DNA of 64,000 nt from an uncultured Lachnospiraceae bacterium (lineage in GTDB: Bacteria > Bacillota > Clostridia > Lachnospirales > Lachnospiraceae). This document shows, one piece after another, positions 18,418 through 26,935 of this stretch. Position 1 is the stretch's first letter. The number at the start of each line of letters is the position of its first letter. The stretch is from contig CACZJZ010000013.1 in assembly GCA_902781655.1 (NCBI GenBank), positions 17,363-81,362 of the forward strand. The letters are read 5' to 3'. The position numbers and the translations under genes were made by a program. The notes under the pieces are model-generated. The model ran no database searches, was not told where the DNA came from, and saw only the letters and a program-made list of their open reading frames with translations.

Positions 18418-20247
18418 CTATTCCTTTTCCTCCGCTGCCTCGTGCGGCCGCTCCGTCAGCTGATTGTCCTCCAGAAAAACGCTGAATTTCATCTGCTGCA
18501 GCGCCATATCAGCGAGGTTCACGCAGCTGTTGCCGATCCGGTCGAGGCTGTGCAGCAGGGCGTTGAACGGTCCGGTGAGGCGGGGACTGCACTTGCCCTT
18601 GCTCACGCGCTCCATGTGCGCCTGCCGCATCTTCTCATCGAGGCTGTCCACTTCGTCCTTCTCCGCCTCCAGCTCATCCATGTCAAAATCCGCCCCTTCT
18701 GTGATGGCCTGCATGGCGTCTGTGTACATCGCAAGAATTTTGCCCGCCGCCTTGCGGAGATCCTTCATCGCGTCCTTAGAATAGTAGAGCTGTCCCTGAG
18801 TGCCGTCGCCGGCATACTCGACATTGCCAGAGGACCGGACAATAGTCCCTCTCTTCTTCCTGCCGTTCTCCTCCTTGCGGCGCACGAGCACGCCGACGCT
18901 GCCGATATTGCCCGCCACTTCTCCGCAGAGGGCGGAGATCCGGTCGATATCGCCGAGGATGAACATGATGCCCGTCGCCTGTTTTGCCTGCTCCTCGGAG
19001 AGCGCACCGGAGGAAAAAATCTTCTCAAGATAATCGCTGATCTTTGCCGAGAGCTTCCGCTCCGTCTCGGATTTTGAACGGACGAGCGACAGCTCCGCGG
19101 CCTGCGCGTCCGGATCCTTCCCGGAAAGTGTGTTGATACCGTTCAGCATCACCTTCACCATCCCGGAGCAGCGCAGGATCTCCTTTGCCGCGAGATGCAG
19201 CGCGGAGAGCGGCTGGCTGACCAGACGGTCGTCGAGGTACAGAGGCTGCTCCTCCGGCTGCGTTTCATCCCTGCGGTCCGGAATCAGGCAGCAGACGATC
19301 TTCACCATGAGCCACAGAAGCGGCGTCCAGACAAGCGTCATGGTGATATTGAAGCCGGTATGCGCGTTTGCAATCTGACGCGAGATCACTTCGAGTTCAT
19401 TGCCCTTTGGGGAGATCGCCGTGATCAGCGCCGCATACGGCTTCACGAACCAGATGAAGATCAGAGATCCGGTGAGGTTGAAAATGCAATGGGCCGCCGC
19501 GGTGCGCTTCGCATCCTTCGTCTGATTCAGCGACGCGAGCACCGCCGTGATGGTCGTGCCGATATTGTCGCCGAGAAGCACCGGAATCGCGCCGACAAGG
19601 CCGATGACAGAATGTACGCCGTCGGGTCCCGCCTGCTGCGCAACATTCTGGAGTACCGCGATCGTGGCCGAGGAACTCTGCGCGATCAGCGTCATCGCGC
19701 AGCCAACCAGCAGCCCGAGAATCGGAATGTGCGCCACGCGCTGAATCATTGCCGCAAACACCGGGCTCTGCGCGAGCGGCTTCATGACCGTCCCCATCGT
19801 GTCGATGCCGAGAAACAGCAGTCCGAATCCCAGAATGGTCCCGCCGACCGCCTTGACCTGCCTCGTTTTCCCGAAAAAATACACCAGAAATCCGACGGCA
19901 ATGATGATCCACACATAGTCGCTCAGTTTGAACGCGATGAGCTGCGCTGTCATGGTCGTGCCGATGTTTGCGCCGAAAATCACGGAGATAGCCTGCGGCA
20001 GTGTCATCAGACCGGCGCTGACAAAGCCGATCGCCATGACCGTGGTCGCCGATGAGCTCTGCAGCACAGCGGTCACCAGGGCGCCCGACAGCACACCCAT
20101 CACCGGATTGATCGTCAGCATACCGAGGATCTTTTTCATCTTCTCCCCCGCCGCACGCTGCAGGTTATCGCTCATCATCGTCATGCCGTACAGAAAAATC
20201 GCCAGTCCGCCCAGCAGCCCGAACAGAATCTGAACCGGTTCGCTCAT
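18418..20247 (-). CDS. Na+/phosphate cotransporter family protein with PhoU-like C-terminal domain
   Basis: 609-residue membrane protein of the NptA/PNaS family. The start is placed at ATG 20247 (MSEPVQILFGLLGGLAIFLYGM), which begins at once with the first membrane helix and follows GGAGGAAGAGAAG; the frame upstream is unsupported. The repeated QSSSATT (LQSSSATTVMAIG and AQSSSATIAVLQN) and NIGTT motifs are the substrate-binding repeats of the family. After about residue 330 a cytoplasmic helical PhoU-like domain follows (about 200 residues), usual for clostridial members. A three-copy Pho-box-like array upstream suggests induction under phosphate limitation. Monocistronic, with its own terminator. 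Confidence 0.93.
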   Translation of the reverse strand: MSEPVQILFGLLGGLAIFLYGMTMMSDNLQRAAGEKMKKILGMLTINPVMGVLSGALVTAVLQSSSATTVMAIGFVSAGLMTLPQAISVIFGANIGTTMTAQLIAFKLSDYVWIIIAVGFLVYFFGKTRQVKAVGGTILGFGLLFLGIDTMGTVMKPLAQSPVFAAMIQRVAHIPILGLLVGCAMTLIAQSSSATIAVLQNVAQQAGPDGVHSVIGLVGAIPVLLGDNIGTTITAVLASLNQTKDAKRTAAAHCIFNLTGSLIFIWFVKPYAALITAISPKGNELEVISRQIANAHTGFNITMTLVWTPLLWLMVKIVCCLIPDRRDETQPEEQPLYLDDRLVSQPLSALHLAAKEILRCSGMVKVMLNGINTLSGKDPDAQAAELSLVRSKSETERKLSAKISDYLEKIFSSGALSEEQAKQATGIMFILGDIDRISALCGEVAGNIGSVGVLVRRKEENGRKKRGTIVRSSGNVEYAGDGTQGQLYYSKDAMKDLRKAAGKILAMYTDAMQAITEGADFDMDELEAEKDEVDSLDEKMRQAHMERVSKGKCSPRLTGPFNALLHSLDRIGNSCVNLADMALQQMKFSVFLEDNQLTERPHEAAEEKE

Positions 20248-20343
20248 ACCGCTTCTCTTCCTCCAACCAGTTTTACGTATTCTTGACGGTCTCTTTACAT
20301 ACCGCCATACCCTCTTCGTCCATTGCCTATTTTCAGGGAGATT

Positions 20344-20372
20344 TCTATGCCGCACAATCAGGGTAATGTAAA
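20344..20372 (-). promoter_or_regulatory. Predicted promoter of the Na/Pi cotransporter gene
   Basis: Minus strand: TTTACA (20367-20372), 17 bases, CATAGA (20344-20349). The -35 element is itself the last unit of the Pho-box-like array, an arrangement known for PhoP-activated promoters in Bacillus. Confidence 0.55.
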
Positions 20373-20394
20373 GTGTATGTAAGATTTATGTAAA
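20367..20394 (-). promoter_or_regulatory. Pho-box-like direct repeats (three units, 11-bp period)
   Basis: Read on the minus strand: TTTACA (20394-20389), CTTACA (20383-20378) and TTTACA (20372-20367), each unit starting exactly 11 bp from the next. Firmicute PhoP boxes are TT(A/T/C)ACA-like direct repeats with this period. The array overlaps the -35 of a phosphate transporter gene, fitting PhoP activation; this is inferred from pattern and context. Confidence 0.6.
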
Positions 20395-20440
20395 ATACGC
20401 TGTCACTGTGTAAAAGCCGGTATCTCATCCGTGAATGTGC

Positions 20441-20473
20441 GTTCGCTGACACGTCGCTGACATGTCAGCGAAC
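20441..20473. promoter_or_regulatory. Operator-like palindrome with an extra half-site
   Basis: CGCTGACATGTCAGCG (20455-20470) is a perfect 16-bp palindrome with no spacer. A second copy of the left half (GTTCGCTGACA, 20441-20451) lies directly before it and could pair instead with TGTCAGCGAAC (20463-20473). It lies about 20 bp before the -35 box of the ABC-F promoter, so it is a candidate binding site for a dimeric regulator rather than an RNA attenuator. Confidence 0.45.
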
Positions 20474-20490
20474 CTCCTATTGAAAAGATA

Positions 20491-20519
20491 TTGAAAAGAA
20501 TTTCTTCTTAAGTTATGCT
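20491..20519 (+). promoter_or_regulatory. Predicted promoter of the ABC-F gene
   Basis: TTGAAA (20491-20496), 17 bases, TATGCT (20514-20519), followed by a leader of about 75 nt. Confidence 0.55.
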
Positions 20520-20601
20520 GACTAGCGGCACACCGCGAAGCCACTTTCAAACTCATTTCAACCGAACATTCTGTATTCCGCAGAAGAAAGGCAGTCAGTC
20601 C

Positions 20602-22239
20602 ATGATCGCAGCAAACAACGTAACCTACCGGGTCGGCAAGAAGGCCCTGTTTGAAGATGTCAACATCAAATTTCTGCCGGGCGAGTGCTACGGCATCATC
20701 GGTGCCAACGGCGCCGGCAAGTCCACCTTCCTCAAAATCCTCTCCGGCCAGCTGGAGACAACAAACGGCACCGTGACCATGGATCCGGGCCAGCGTCTCT
20801 CCTTCCTCGAGCAGGATCAGAACAAATATGATGACCAGATCGTCCTCGATACCGTCATGCAGGGCAACGCCCATCTGTATGAGGTGATGAAGGAGAAAGA
20901 CGCGCTCTATGCCAAGCCCGACTTCTCCGACGCGGACGGCGAGCGCGCCGCTGTGCTGGAGGCAGACTTTGCAGAGATGGACGGCTGGAACGCCGAGAGC
21001 GACGCCGAGACCCTGCTGACCGGCCTTGGCATTGATCCTTCCTTCCATCAGATGACCATGGGCGGGCTGAACGGCGCCCAGAAGGTCAAGGTCCTCCTCG
21101 CGCGCGCCCTGTTCGGCAATCCGGACATCCTGCTTCTCGACGAGCCGACCAACCACCTGGACATGGACGCGATCGCCTGGCTCGAGGAATTTCTCATCGG
21201 CTTTGAGAACACCGTGATCGTCGTCTCCCATGACCGCTATTTTCTCAACAAGGTCTGCACCTATATCGCCGATATCGACTACGGCAAAATCCAGCTTTAT
21301 GCCGGTAACTATGATTTCTGGTTTGAGTCGAGCCAGCTGATGATCCGGCAGATGAAGGAAGAGAACCGCAAGAAGGAAGAGAAAATCAAGGAACTCAAGG
21401 AATTCATCTCCCGCTTCTCCGCGAACGCCTCCAAATCCAAGCAGGCCACGAGCCGTAAGCGCGCGCTGGAGAAAATACAGCTCGAGGACATCCGCCCCTC
21501 GTCCCGCAAATATCCCTACATCGATTTCCGCCCGAACCGTGAGATCGGAAATGAGGTGCTCACCATTGAGAATCTCAGCAAGACGGTCGGCGGCGTGAAG
21601 GTCCTCGACCACTTCAATCTGGTCGTCGGTCACAATGACAAAATTGCCTTTGTCGGCGGGCAGGAGCTTGCCAAGACGACACTCTTTGAGATCCTGATGG
21701 GAAACCTCGAACCCGACGAGGGCAGTTTCAAATGGGGCGTCACCACCTCCCGCGCGTACTTCAGGAAGGACAATACATCCCTGTTCGATTCAGATCTCAA
21801 CATCACCGAATGGCTCTCCGGCTATTCGGAGATCAAGGACGTCTCCTATGTGCGCGGGTTCCTTGGCCGCATGCTCTTTCCCGGCGAGGACGGTGTCAAG
21901 AAGGTGCGTGTGCTCTCCGGCGGAGAGAAGGTCCGCTGCCAGCTCTCCTCGATGATGATCAGCGGCGCGAACGTGCTGATCTTCGATGAGCCCACGAACC
22001 ATCTCGACATGGAATCCATCTCCGCCCTCAATGAAGGCATGATCCGCTTCCCGGGCGTCGAGCTCATTGCCTGCCGCGATCATCAGGTTGTGCAGACTAC
22101 CGCGAACCGCATCATCGAATTCCTGCCGGGCGGCAGCTATATCGACAAGGTCACAGATTATGACTCCTACCTCGAGAGCGATGCGGACGCGAGAAAGAGA
22201 ACCGTTTACGTGTCTGATTTTGACGAGGACGAGAACTGA
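20602..22239 (+). CDS. ABC-F family ATPase (YkpA/YbiT-like)
   Basis: 545-residue soluble protein with two tandem ATP-binding cassettes and no membrane domain, the ABC-F architecture; relatives act on the ribosome as translation factors. Start at ATG 20602 (MIAANNVTYRVG) after AAAGG. NBD1: Walker A GANGAGKST, signature-like LNGAQKVKV, Walker B LLLDEPTNHLD, H-loop VVSHDRYF. A basic coiled linker follows (residues ~250-300). NBD2: LSGGEKVR and LIFDEPTNHLD are intact. However, its Walker A reads GGQELAKTT, and the H-loop region reads ACRDHQVVQ, with Arg where the switch His is expected. The lysine is kept. The first difference may be usual in this subfamily; the second looks odd. Monocistronic or with the PHP-HAD gene 81 bp downstream. 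Confidence 0.92.
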   Translation: MIAANNVTYRVGKKALFEDVNIKFLPGECYGIIGANGAGKSTFLKILSGQLETTNGTVTMDPGQRLSFLEQDQNKYDDQIVLDTVMQGNAHLYEVMKEKDALYAKPDFSDADGERAAVLEADFAEMDGWNAESDAETLLTGLGIDPSFHQMTMGGLNGAQKVKVLLARALFGNPDILLLDEPTNHLDMDAIAWLEEFLIGFENTVIVVSHDRYFLNKVCTYIADIDYGKIQLYAGNYDFWFESSQLMIRQMKEENRKKEEKIKELKEFISRFSANASKSKQATSRKRALEKIQLEDIRPSSRKYPYIDFRPNREIGNEVLTIENLSKTVGGVKVLDHFNLVVGHNDKIAFVGGQELAKTTLFEILMGNLEPDEGSFKWGVTTSRAYFRKDNTSLFDSDLNITEWLSGYSEIKDVSYVRGFLGRMLFPGEDGVKKVRVLSGGEKVRCQLSSMMISGANVLIFDEPTNHLDMESISALNEGMIRFPGVELIACRDHQVVQTTANRIIEFLPGGSYIDKVTDYDSYLESDADARKRTVYVSDFDEDEN

Positions 22240-22320
22240 ACGGCGTTTCCGCCAGAGCGCTGTGACCGGCTGAGGGCCTGTCCTCTTCCAGATACTGTCT
22301 TCCAAATACTGAGGTGATGT

Positions 22321-24177
22321 ATGAACAGAATCGACTTACATGTGCACTCCAGCTGCTCCGACGGGACACTCACCCCGGCAGAACTCGTGCATCACGCAAG
22401 GGAACTCGGGCTGACCGCATTCGCGCTCACGGATCATGACACGACGGCAGGACTGACAGAGGCGGTGCATGCCGGCCTCCGGGAGGGCATCGATGTGGTG
22501 CCCGGGATTGAATTCAGCACCGAATACCGCGGAAAGGACATTCATATCCTCGGCTACTGCTTCGATTACGAGGCGGAGGATTTCCAGAGACGGATCCATG
22601 AATTTGCCGACGCGCGCGACCTGAGAAACCGGCGGATGTGTGAGAAACTCTGCAGCGCCGGATACCCGGTCCCCTATGAGGATCTGATGGCGGAGAATAA
22701 GGGGTCCATCGTCACCCGCGCCCAGTTCGCGGCCTACATGGTGCAGCATGGCATCGTCGCCTCGCGCGAGGAGGCGTTTGACCACTATATCGGCGACGAC
22801 TGCCCGTATTTTGTCCCGCGCGAAAAGATCACGCCGGAAATGGCGGTGCGTTTCCTTCTCGATTACCACGGCGTTCCCGTGCTCGCCCACCCGTATCAGT
22901 ACGGGCTTCCGGAGGAGGAGCTGGAGCAGCTGCTCTCGCACCTGAAGTCCGCCGGACTGATGGGTCTTGAATGTATCTATTCACGCTACCCGGAGGATCA
23001 GGTGCGGGCGCTCACAAGGCTCGCGGATCGATTCGGCCTTCTCGTGACCGGCGGCTCCGATTATCACGGCGCGAACAAGCCGGGACTGGAAATGGGAACG
23101 GGCTACGGTCAGCTCTTTGTCCCTGAACAGTGTCTCACTGCGCTCCGCCGCACGCTCTTTCACACGGGGGAGGAGACGCGGGTTTTCTTTGCAGACCTCG
23201 ATGGCACACTGCTGAACAGCGAGAAGACCGTCTCACCCCGCACCATGGACACGCTGGAGCGCTGGTGCGCCGCAGGCAATCTTCTTGTCCTGAGTTCCGG
23301 CCGGGCTCTCTACGATTGTCAGCAGGTCCTCGACGAGCTGCCTCTCCGGGAGCTGCCGGGTGTCTACATTGAGGCATGCAACGGCGCTCTGCTCTACGAC
23401 TGCGGCACACGGCAGACCATTTACCGCGAGGGCATTCCGCGCGCCCTGCTGAACGAACTTTTCGACGACTGCCGCGCGCACGGCGTCTATGTCCATACCT
23501 ATACAGACCGCGGCATCGCGGTGCGCCTTTACCGGAAAGAGACAAAATTCTACCAGCGCTACCATCACATGACCGTTATCGAGGCCGGCTTGCCGGCAGA
23601 TTCCGATTTTGTGCCGGACGCGGCGGATAAGGAAGCGCGGCAGTCCTACTACGCGGATTCCTCAAACTGCCGGGCGGCCAGTGCGGTGCGCTTCTCAGCA
23701 GATGGCACCCCCGCCGCATTCGGTGGATTCTGCGACGATCCGCGTACCAATCCGGCCGGCGGAGACATCACAAAAGTCCTCACGCAGGACCCCTGCAAGT
23801 GCATCGCCATCGAGCTGGAGGATCCGGAGCGGATTGCGGCGCTCGAAGCCTTTCTCCGGGATAAATATCAGGGAAAGCTCGACGTGTTCATGTCCAACGA
23901 GTGGTACCTGGAGATCATTTCAGAATACGCCGGCAAGGGGCAGGGCCTGACCCGCTTCTGCCGCACGCTCGGCATTCCGGTCTCCCACACCCTTGCAGCC
24001 GGCGACTCAGAGAATGACATCAGCATGCTCCGCGCCGCCGGCACCGGCATCGCCATGTGCAACGGCATCCCGCAGATGCCGGGCATTGAAAAAGCCGCCG
24101 ATGCCGTCACCCTCACGGATAACGACCACGACGGCCTCGTGCCCTTTCTCGAGCAGGCTATGAACGCCCGGCGCTGA
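22321..24177 (+). CDS. PHP phosphoesterase - HAD-IIB phosphatase fusion protein
   Basis: 618-residue two-enzyme fusion. Residues 1-~280 form a PHP domain of the TrpH/YciV type (IDLHVHSSCSDGT, ALTDHDT, PGIEFST, LAHPYQYG, TGGSDYHG), metal-dependent phosphoesterases acting on nucleoside 3',5'-bisphosphates or short RNA. From about residue 288 a Cof-type HAD-IIB phosphatase begins, with nucleophile D292 and acid/base D294 in FFADLDGTLLNS. LSSGRA (motif II) and GDSENDISML (motif IV) follow. The HAD cap includes an insertion of about 50 residues (around nt 23600-23760). ATG 22321 follows GAGGTGATGT. Substrates unknown; both halves have all key residues, so a bifunctional phosphohydrolase is likely. 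Confidence 0.88.
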   Translation: MNRIDLHVHSSCSDGTLTPAELVHHARELGLTAFALTDHDTTAGLTEAVHAGLREGIDVVPGIEFSTEYRGKDIHILGYCFDYEAEDFQRRIHEFADARDLRNRRMCEKLCSAGYPVPYEDLMAENKGSIVTRAQFAAYMVQHGIVASREEAFDHYIGDDCPYFVPREKITPEMAVRFLLDYHGVPVLAHPYQYGLPEEELEQLLSHLKSAGLMGLECIYSRYPEDQVRALTRLADRFGLLVTGGSDYHGANKPGLEMGTGYGQLFVPEQCLTALRRTLFHTGEETRVFFADLDGTLLNSEKTVSPRTMDTLERWCAAGNLLVLSSGRALYDCQQVLDELPLRELPGVYIEACNGALLYDCGTRQTIYREGIPRALLNELFDDCRAHGVYVHTYTDRGIAVRLYRKETKFYQRYHHMTVIEAGLPADSDFVPDAADKEARQSYYADSSNCRAASAVRFSADGTPAAFGGFCDDPRTNPAGGDITKVLTQDPCKCIAIELEDPERIAALEAFLRDKYQGKLDVFMSNEWYLEIISEYAGKGQGLTRFCRTLGIPVSHTLAAGDSENDISMLRAAGTGIAMCNGIPQMPGIEKAADAVTLTDNDHDGLVPFLEQAMNARR

Positions 24178-24200
24178 CATGCCGCATGTGTTTATTTCCA

Positions 24201-24252
24201 GCAGAAGCTGCCCCGCAGCTTCTGCGTTTTTCGGCGCTGAGGCGCCGAAAAA
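24201..24252. terminator. Compound double hairpin, copy 1 (bidirectional terminator)
   Basis: Hairpin A: GCAGAAGCTGC-CCC-GCAGCTTCTGC (24201-24225). Hairpin B: TTTTTCGGCGC-TGAG-GCGCCGAAAAA (24227-24252). B has a T-run on each strand, so it can end transcripts from both sides: the PHP-HAD gene ends at 24177 going right, and the 86-aa gene ends at 24335 going left. The same pair is repeated 79 bp downstream. Confidence 0.85.
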
Positions 24253-24279
24253 ACATCATCCTGGCGTGCCATTTCCCCT

Positions 24280-24331
24280 GCAGAAGCTGCTCCGCAGCTT
24301 CTGCGTTTTTCGGCGCTGAGGCGCCGAAAAA
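24280..24331. terminator. Compound double hairpin, copy 2 (bidirectional terminator)
   Basis: Repeat of the preceding element: hairpin A (24280-24304, loop TCC) and hairpin B (24306-24331), identical except for one base in the loop of A. It ends 3 bases before the stop codon of the 86-aa gene on the minus strand. Confidence 0.85.
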
Positions 24332-24334
24332 CCA

Positions 24335-24595
24335 TTATCCTTCCACAATGAGGTATCTTCCGTCCCCCACGGCAAAAACCTCCGCCTCCTCCAGAATCGT
24401 CTGCTCATCTGCACCATCCAGATCGACCCCGGTCTCCTGAAAGTACTGCCACACCTGCTCCGCATTCTTCACTACCTGCGCGTCACAGTCCTCCAGAAAT
24501 GCCTCCGCCTCTTCCCAGGTCTCGGCTACCGGCTCCGGGAACAGTTTTCCCTGCTGATCCAGAAAACACTGCAGCACCTTTTCATCAAATTCCAT
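24335..24595 (-). CDS. Hypothetical acidic 86-aa protein downstream of ppk1
   Basis: Small, strongly acidic soluble protein (many Glu and Asp, pI clearly low), no signal peptide or membrane segment. Segments such as ETWEEAEAFLEDCDAQVV and ILEEAEVFAVGDGRYLIVEG show no motif I can name. Real coding is supported by AGAGGTACCAGT before the ATG at 24595, by codon use like its neighbours, and by a position 25 bp after ppk1 with a terminator pair right behind it. It is therefore likely the last gene of a polyphosphate operon; function unknown. Confidence 0.7.
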   Translation of the reverse strand: MEFDEKVLQCFLDQQGKLFPEPVAETWEEAEAFLEDCDAQVVKNAEQVWQYFQETGVDLDGADEQTILEEAEVFAVGDGRYLIVEG

Positions 24596-24620
24596 ACTGG
24601 TACCTCTTGTTTTTACTTCC

Positions 24621-26885
24621 TCAGCTTTCCGGCGCCGTCTCCGGGATGAACACGCGCGTATCCCGCGGGTCCGCCACCGCGGCCGCCGCCACTGCCTCGT
24701 TGCAGAAAGTAAGCTGCGAATTCACAATTTCCTTGCCGCGGCGGTCTACTCTATCATAGACGCCGTCCGCATTCATCTCGCACGCCTGCTCGGTGTCGGC
24801 AAGCTCTGTCTTCAGAATGTGCACAGCCTTCGCCGCGATCGCCGGATCCTCAAGCGGGAACATGATCTCCACGCGGCGGTCCAGATTTCGCGGCATCCAG
24901 TCCGCGGAAGCGGCGTACACCTCCGGCGAGCCGCCGTTTTCAAAATAAAAGATACGGCTGTGCTCCAGGAAATACCCGACGATCGAGCGCACATGGATGT
25001 TTTCGGAAATGCCCGGAATGCCGACGCGCAGGCAGCAGATTCCCCGGATCACGAGATCGATCCGCACGCCGGCGGCGCTCGCCTTGTACAGCGCCTCTAT
25101 GATGTCCGGGTCGCAGAGGGAATTCATCTTGGCCATGATGTGCGCTGCCTCTCCCGCTCTCGCGTGCTCCGCCTCCCGACCGATCAGATACAGGAACCGG
25201 TCCTTCAGCCACAGTGGCGCGAGCGTGAGGCGGTTCCAGTGCCGCGGCTCGGAATATCCGCTCAGCATATTGAAGACAGCTGTCGCATCCTCGCCGTACG
25301 CCTCACGGCACGTAAACAGACCGACATCCGTGTAGAGCTTTGCCGTCGAATCATTATAGTTGCCGGTCGCGAGGTGCACGTAGCGGCGGATGCCGTCCTC
25401 CTCGCGCCTTACCACCAGCGTGATCTTGGAATGCGTCTTGAGGCCGACCAGACCGTAAATGACGTGACAGCCAGCCTTTTCCAGCATTTTCGCCCAGCCG
25501 ATGTTGTGTTCCTCGTCGAACCTCGCCTTGAGTTCGACCAGCACCATGACCTGCTTGCCGTTCTCCGCGGCGCGGGCAAGTGCCGCGATGATCGGCGAGT
25601 TGCCGGACACGCGGTACAGCGTCTGCTTGATCGCGAGCACATCCGGATCCACAGCGGCCTGTGCGACAAAATTCACAACCGGCGTGAAGGTCTCATAGGG
25701 ATGATGCATGAAGATATCGCCCTTTCGGATGCAGGCGAACACATCCGCCCCCTCCGGAATCTCCGGCACTGCCTGCGGCCTGGCGTACCGATGCTCCCGA
25801 AACGCGTCAAAACCGTCGAGTCCGTACAGCTTCATCAGGAAGGTCAGGTCCAGCGGCCCGTCGATGAAGAACACTTCGCTTTCCTGCACGCGGAGCTCCT
25901 GCTTCAGCAGAGACAGGAGCCGCTCGTCGATCCCACTCTCCACCTCCAGCCGGATTGCCTCGCCCCACTGGCGCCGCTTCAGCTGCTTCTCGATCTCCTT
26001 CAGCAGATCCTCCGCCTCATCCTCGTCAATCGAGAGATCCGCGTTGCGCATGACGCGAAACGGGCAGGCGCTGACAACATCGTAGTTGAGGAAGAGTTGC
26101 GGCATGTTGTGCCGGATGATCTCCTCAAGGAAGATGATACGCACCGGCCCATCTGCCTGCGCCGGCAGCACCGTGAACCGCGGAAGCCCGCTCGGCACCT
26201 GCACAACCGCGACATCGAGATCGGCAGCTTCCGCGCCCTTCCCGTGCCCCTTCTTCTGTCTCAGAATGCTCGGGCCAGCATCCGTCTTGCGCGTAAGGAG
26301 CGCGGCGATGTTCAGCGTCTTGTTCCGCACAAGCGGGAACGGCCGCGAGGAATCCACCGCGGTGGGCGTGAGAACCGGATAGACCTCCTCTTCAAAATAC
26401 CGTCTGACGAAGGTCTCTTCCTCCTCCGTCAGTTCCTCGTACTGGACCGTCTCAAGGTTCGCTTCCTGCTTCAGCGCGGGCACCAGCATGCGTCCATACG
26501 TCGAATACTGAAGGTCCACAAATTTGTGTGTGGCGGACAGCACCGCCGCTAACTGCGCACTCGCCGTCATGCCGGCAATATCCGTCTTGCGGTAGCCCGC
26601 GTTCTCCATATCCTTCAGGCTGGCGACACGGACCATGAAAAATTCGTCCAGATTGGAACTCGTGATCGACAGGAATTTCAGCCGCTCGAACAGCTTGTTG
26701 TCCCGCCGCCTGGCCTCGCCGAGCACCCGCTCGTTAAACTGCAGCCAGGATAGCTCCCGGTTGATATAGTAAGCCGGATTTCTCCAGTCGATTTCTCCGC
26801 CCTTTACAGCCACCGCGGAGTCTGTTCCGCTCATTGCTCCCGAACCCTGTTTTCTGCTGATCCCGTTCTGATTCTCCGCACTCAT
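24621..26885 (-). CDS. ppk1: Polyphosphate kinase 1
   Basis: 754-residue enzyme reversibly moving the ATP gamma-phosphate to inorganic polyphosphate. The N-terminal domain shows YINRELSWLQFNERVL, the head domain is in the middle, and the two C-terminal PLD-like domains hold the two essential histidines, H485 in KTHSK and H504 in YVHLATGNYN. RVSGNSPI and the VELKARFDEEHNI stretch are also conserved. ATG 26885 follows AAAAGGGCGG. It is followed by the 86-aa gene and preceded 50 bp upstream by ppx/gppA, so synthesis and breakdown of polyphosphate appear coupled in one operon. Confidence 0.97.
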   Translation of the reverse strand: MSAENQNGISRKQGSGAMSGTDSAVAVKGGEIDWRNPAYYINRELSWLQFNERVLGEARRRDNKLFERLKFLSITSSNLDEFFMVRVASLKDMENAGYRKTDIAGMTASAQLAAVLSATHKFVDLQYSTYGRMLVPALKQEANLETVQYEELTEEEETFVRRYFEEEVYPVLTPTAVDSSRPFPLVRNKTLNIAALLTRKTDAGPSILRQKKGHGKGAEAADLDVAVVQVPSGLPRFTVLPAQADGPVRIIFLEEIIRHNMPQLFLNYDVVSACPFRVMRNADLSIDEDEAEDLLKEIEKQLKRRQWGEAIRLEVESGIDERLLSLLKQELRVQESEVFFIDGPLDLTFLMKLYGLDGFDAFREHRYARPQAVPEIPEGADVFACIRKGDIFMHHPYETFTPVVNFVAQAAVDPDVLAIKQTLYRVSGNSPIIAALARAAENGKQVMVLVELKARFDEEHNIGWAKMLEKAGCHVIYGLVGLKTHSKITLVVRREEDGIRRYVHLATGNYNDSTAKLYTDVGLFTCREAYGEDATAVFNMLSGYSEPRHWNRLTLAPLWLKDRFLYLIGREAEHARAGEAAHIMAKMNSLCDPDIIEALYKASAAGVRIDLVIRGICCLRVGIPGISENIHVRSIVGYFLEHSRIFYFENGGSPEVYAASADWMPRNLDRRVEIMFPLEDPAIAAKAVHILKTELADTEQACEMNADGVYDRVDRRGKEIVNSQLTFCNEAVAAAAVADPRDTRVFIPETAPES

Positions 26886-26935
26886 ATTGACCGCCCTTTT
26901 CCCAATCCCATTTATATCCCGTGCCGCACATTCCG

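Larger units (their letters stand above)
20248..20601. other. Divergent regulatory region between the Na/Pi cotransporter and ABC-F genes
   Basis: 354 bp without a gene. Leftward it carries a Pho-box-like array and promoter for the cotransporter (20344-20394). Rightward it carries an operator-like palindrome (20441-20473) and a promoter (20491-20519) for the ABC-F gene. The long 5' extensions of open frames on both sides fall into this region and are judged non-coding. Confidence 0.7.

Noticed and set aside
20425-21633. 402-codon minus-strand frame opposite the ABC-F gene
   Set aside because: The plus strand encodes recognisable nucleotide-binding domains; this frame has no motif or ribosome site.
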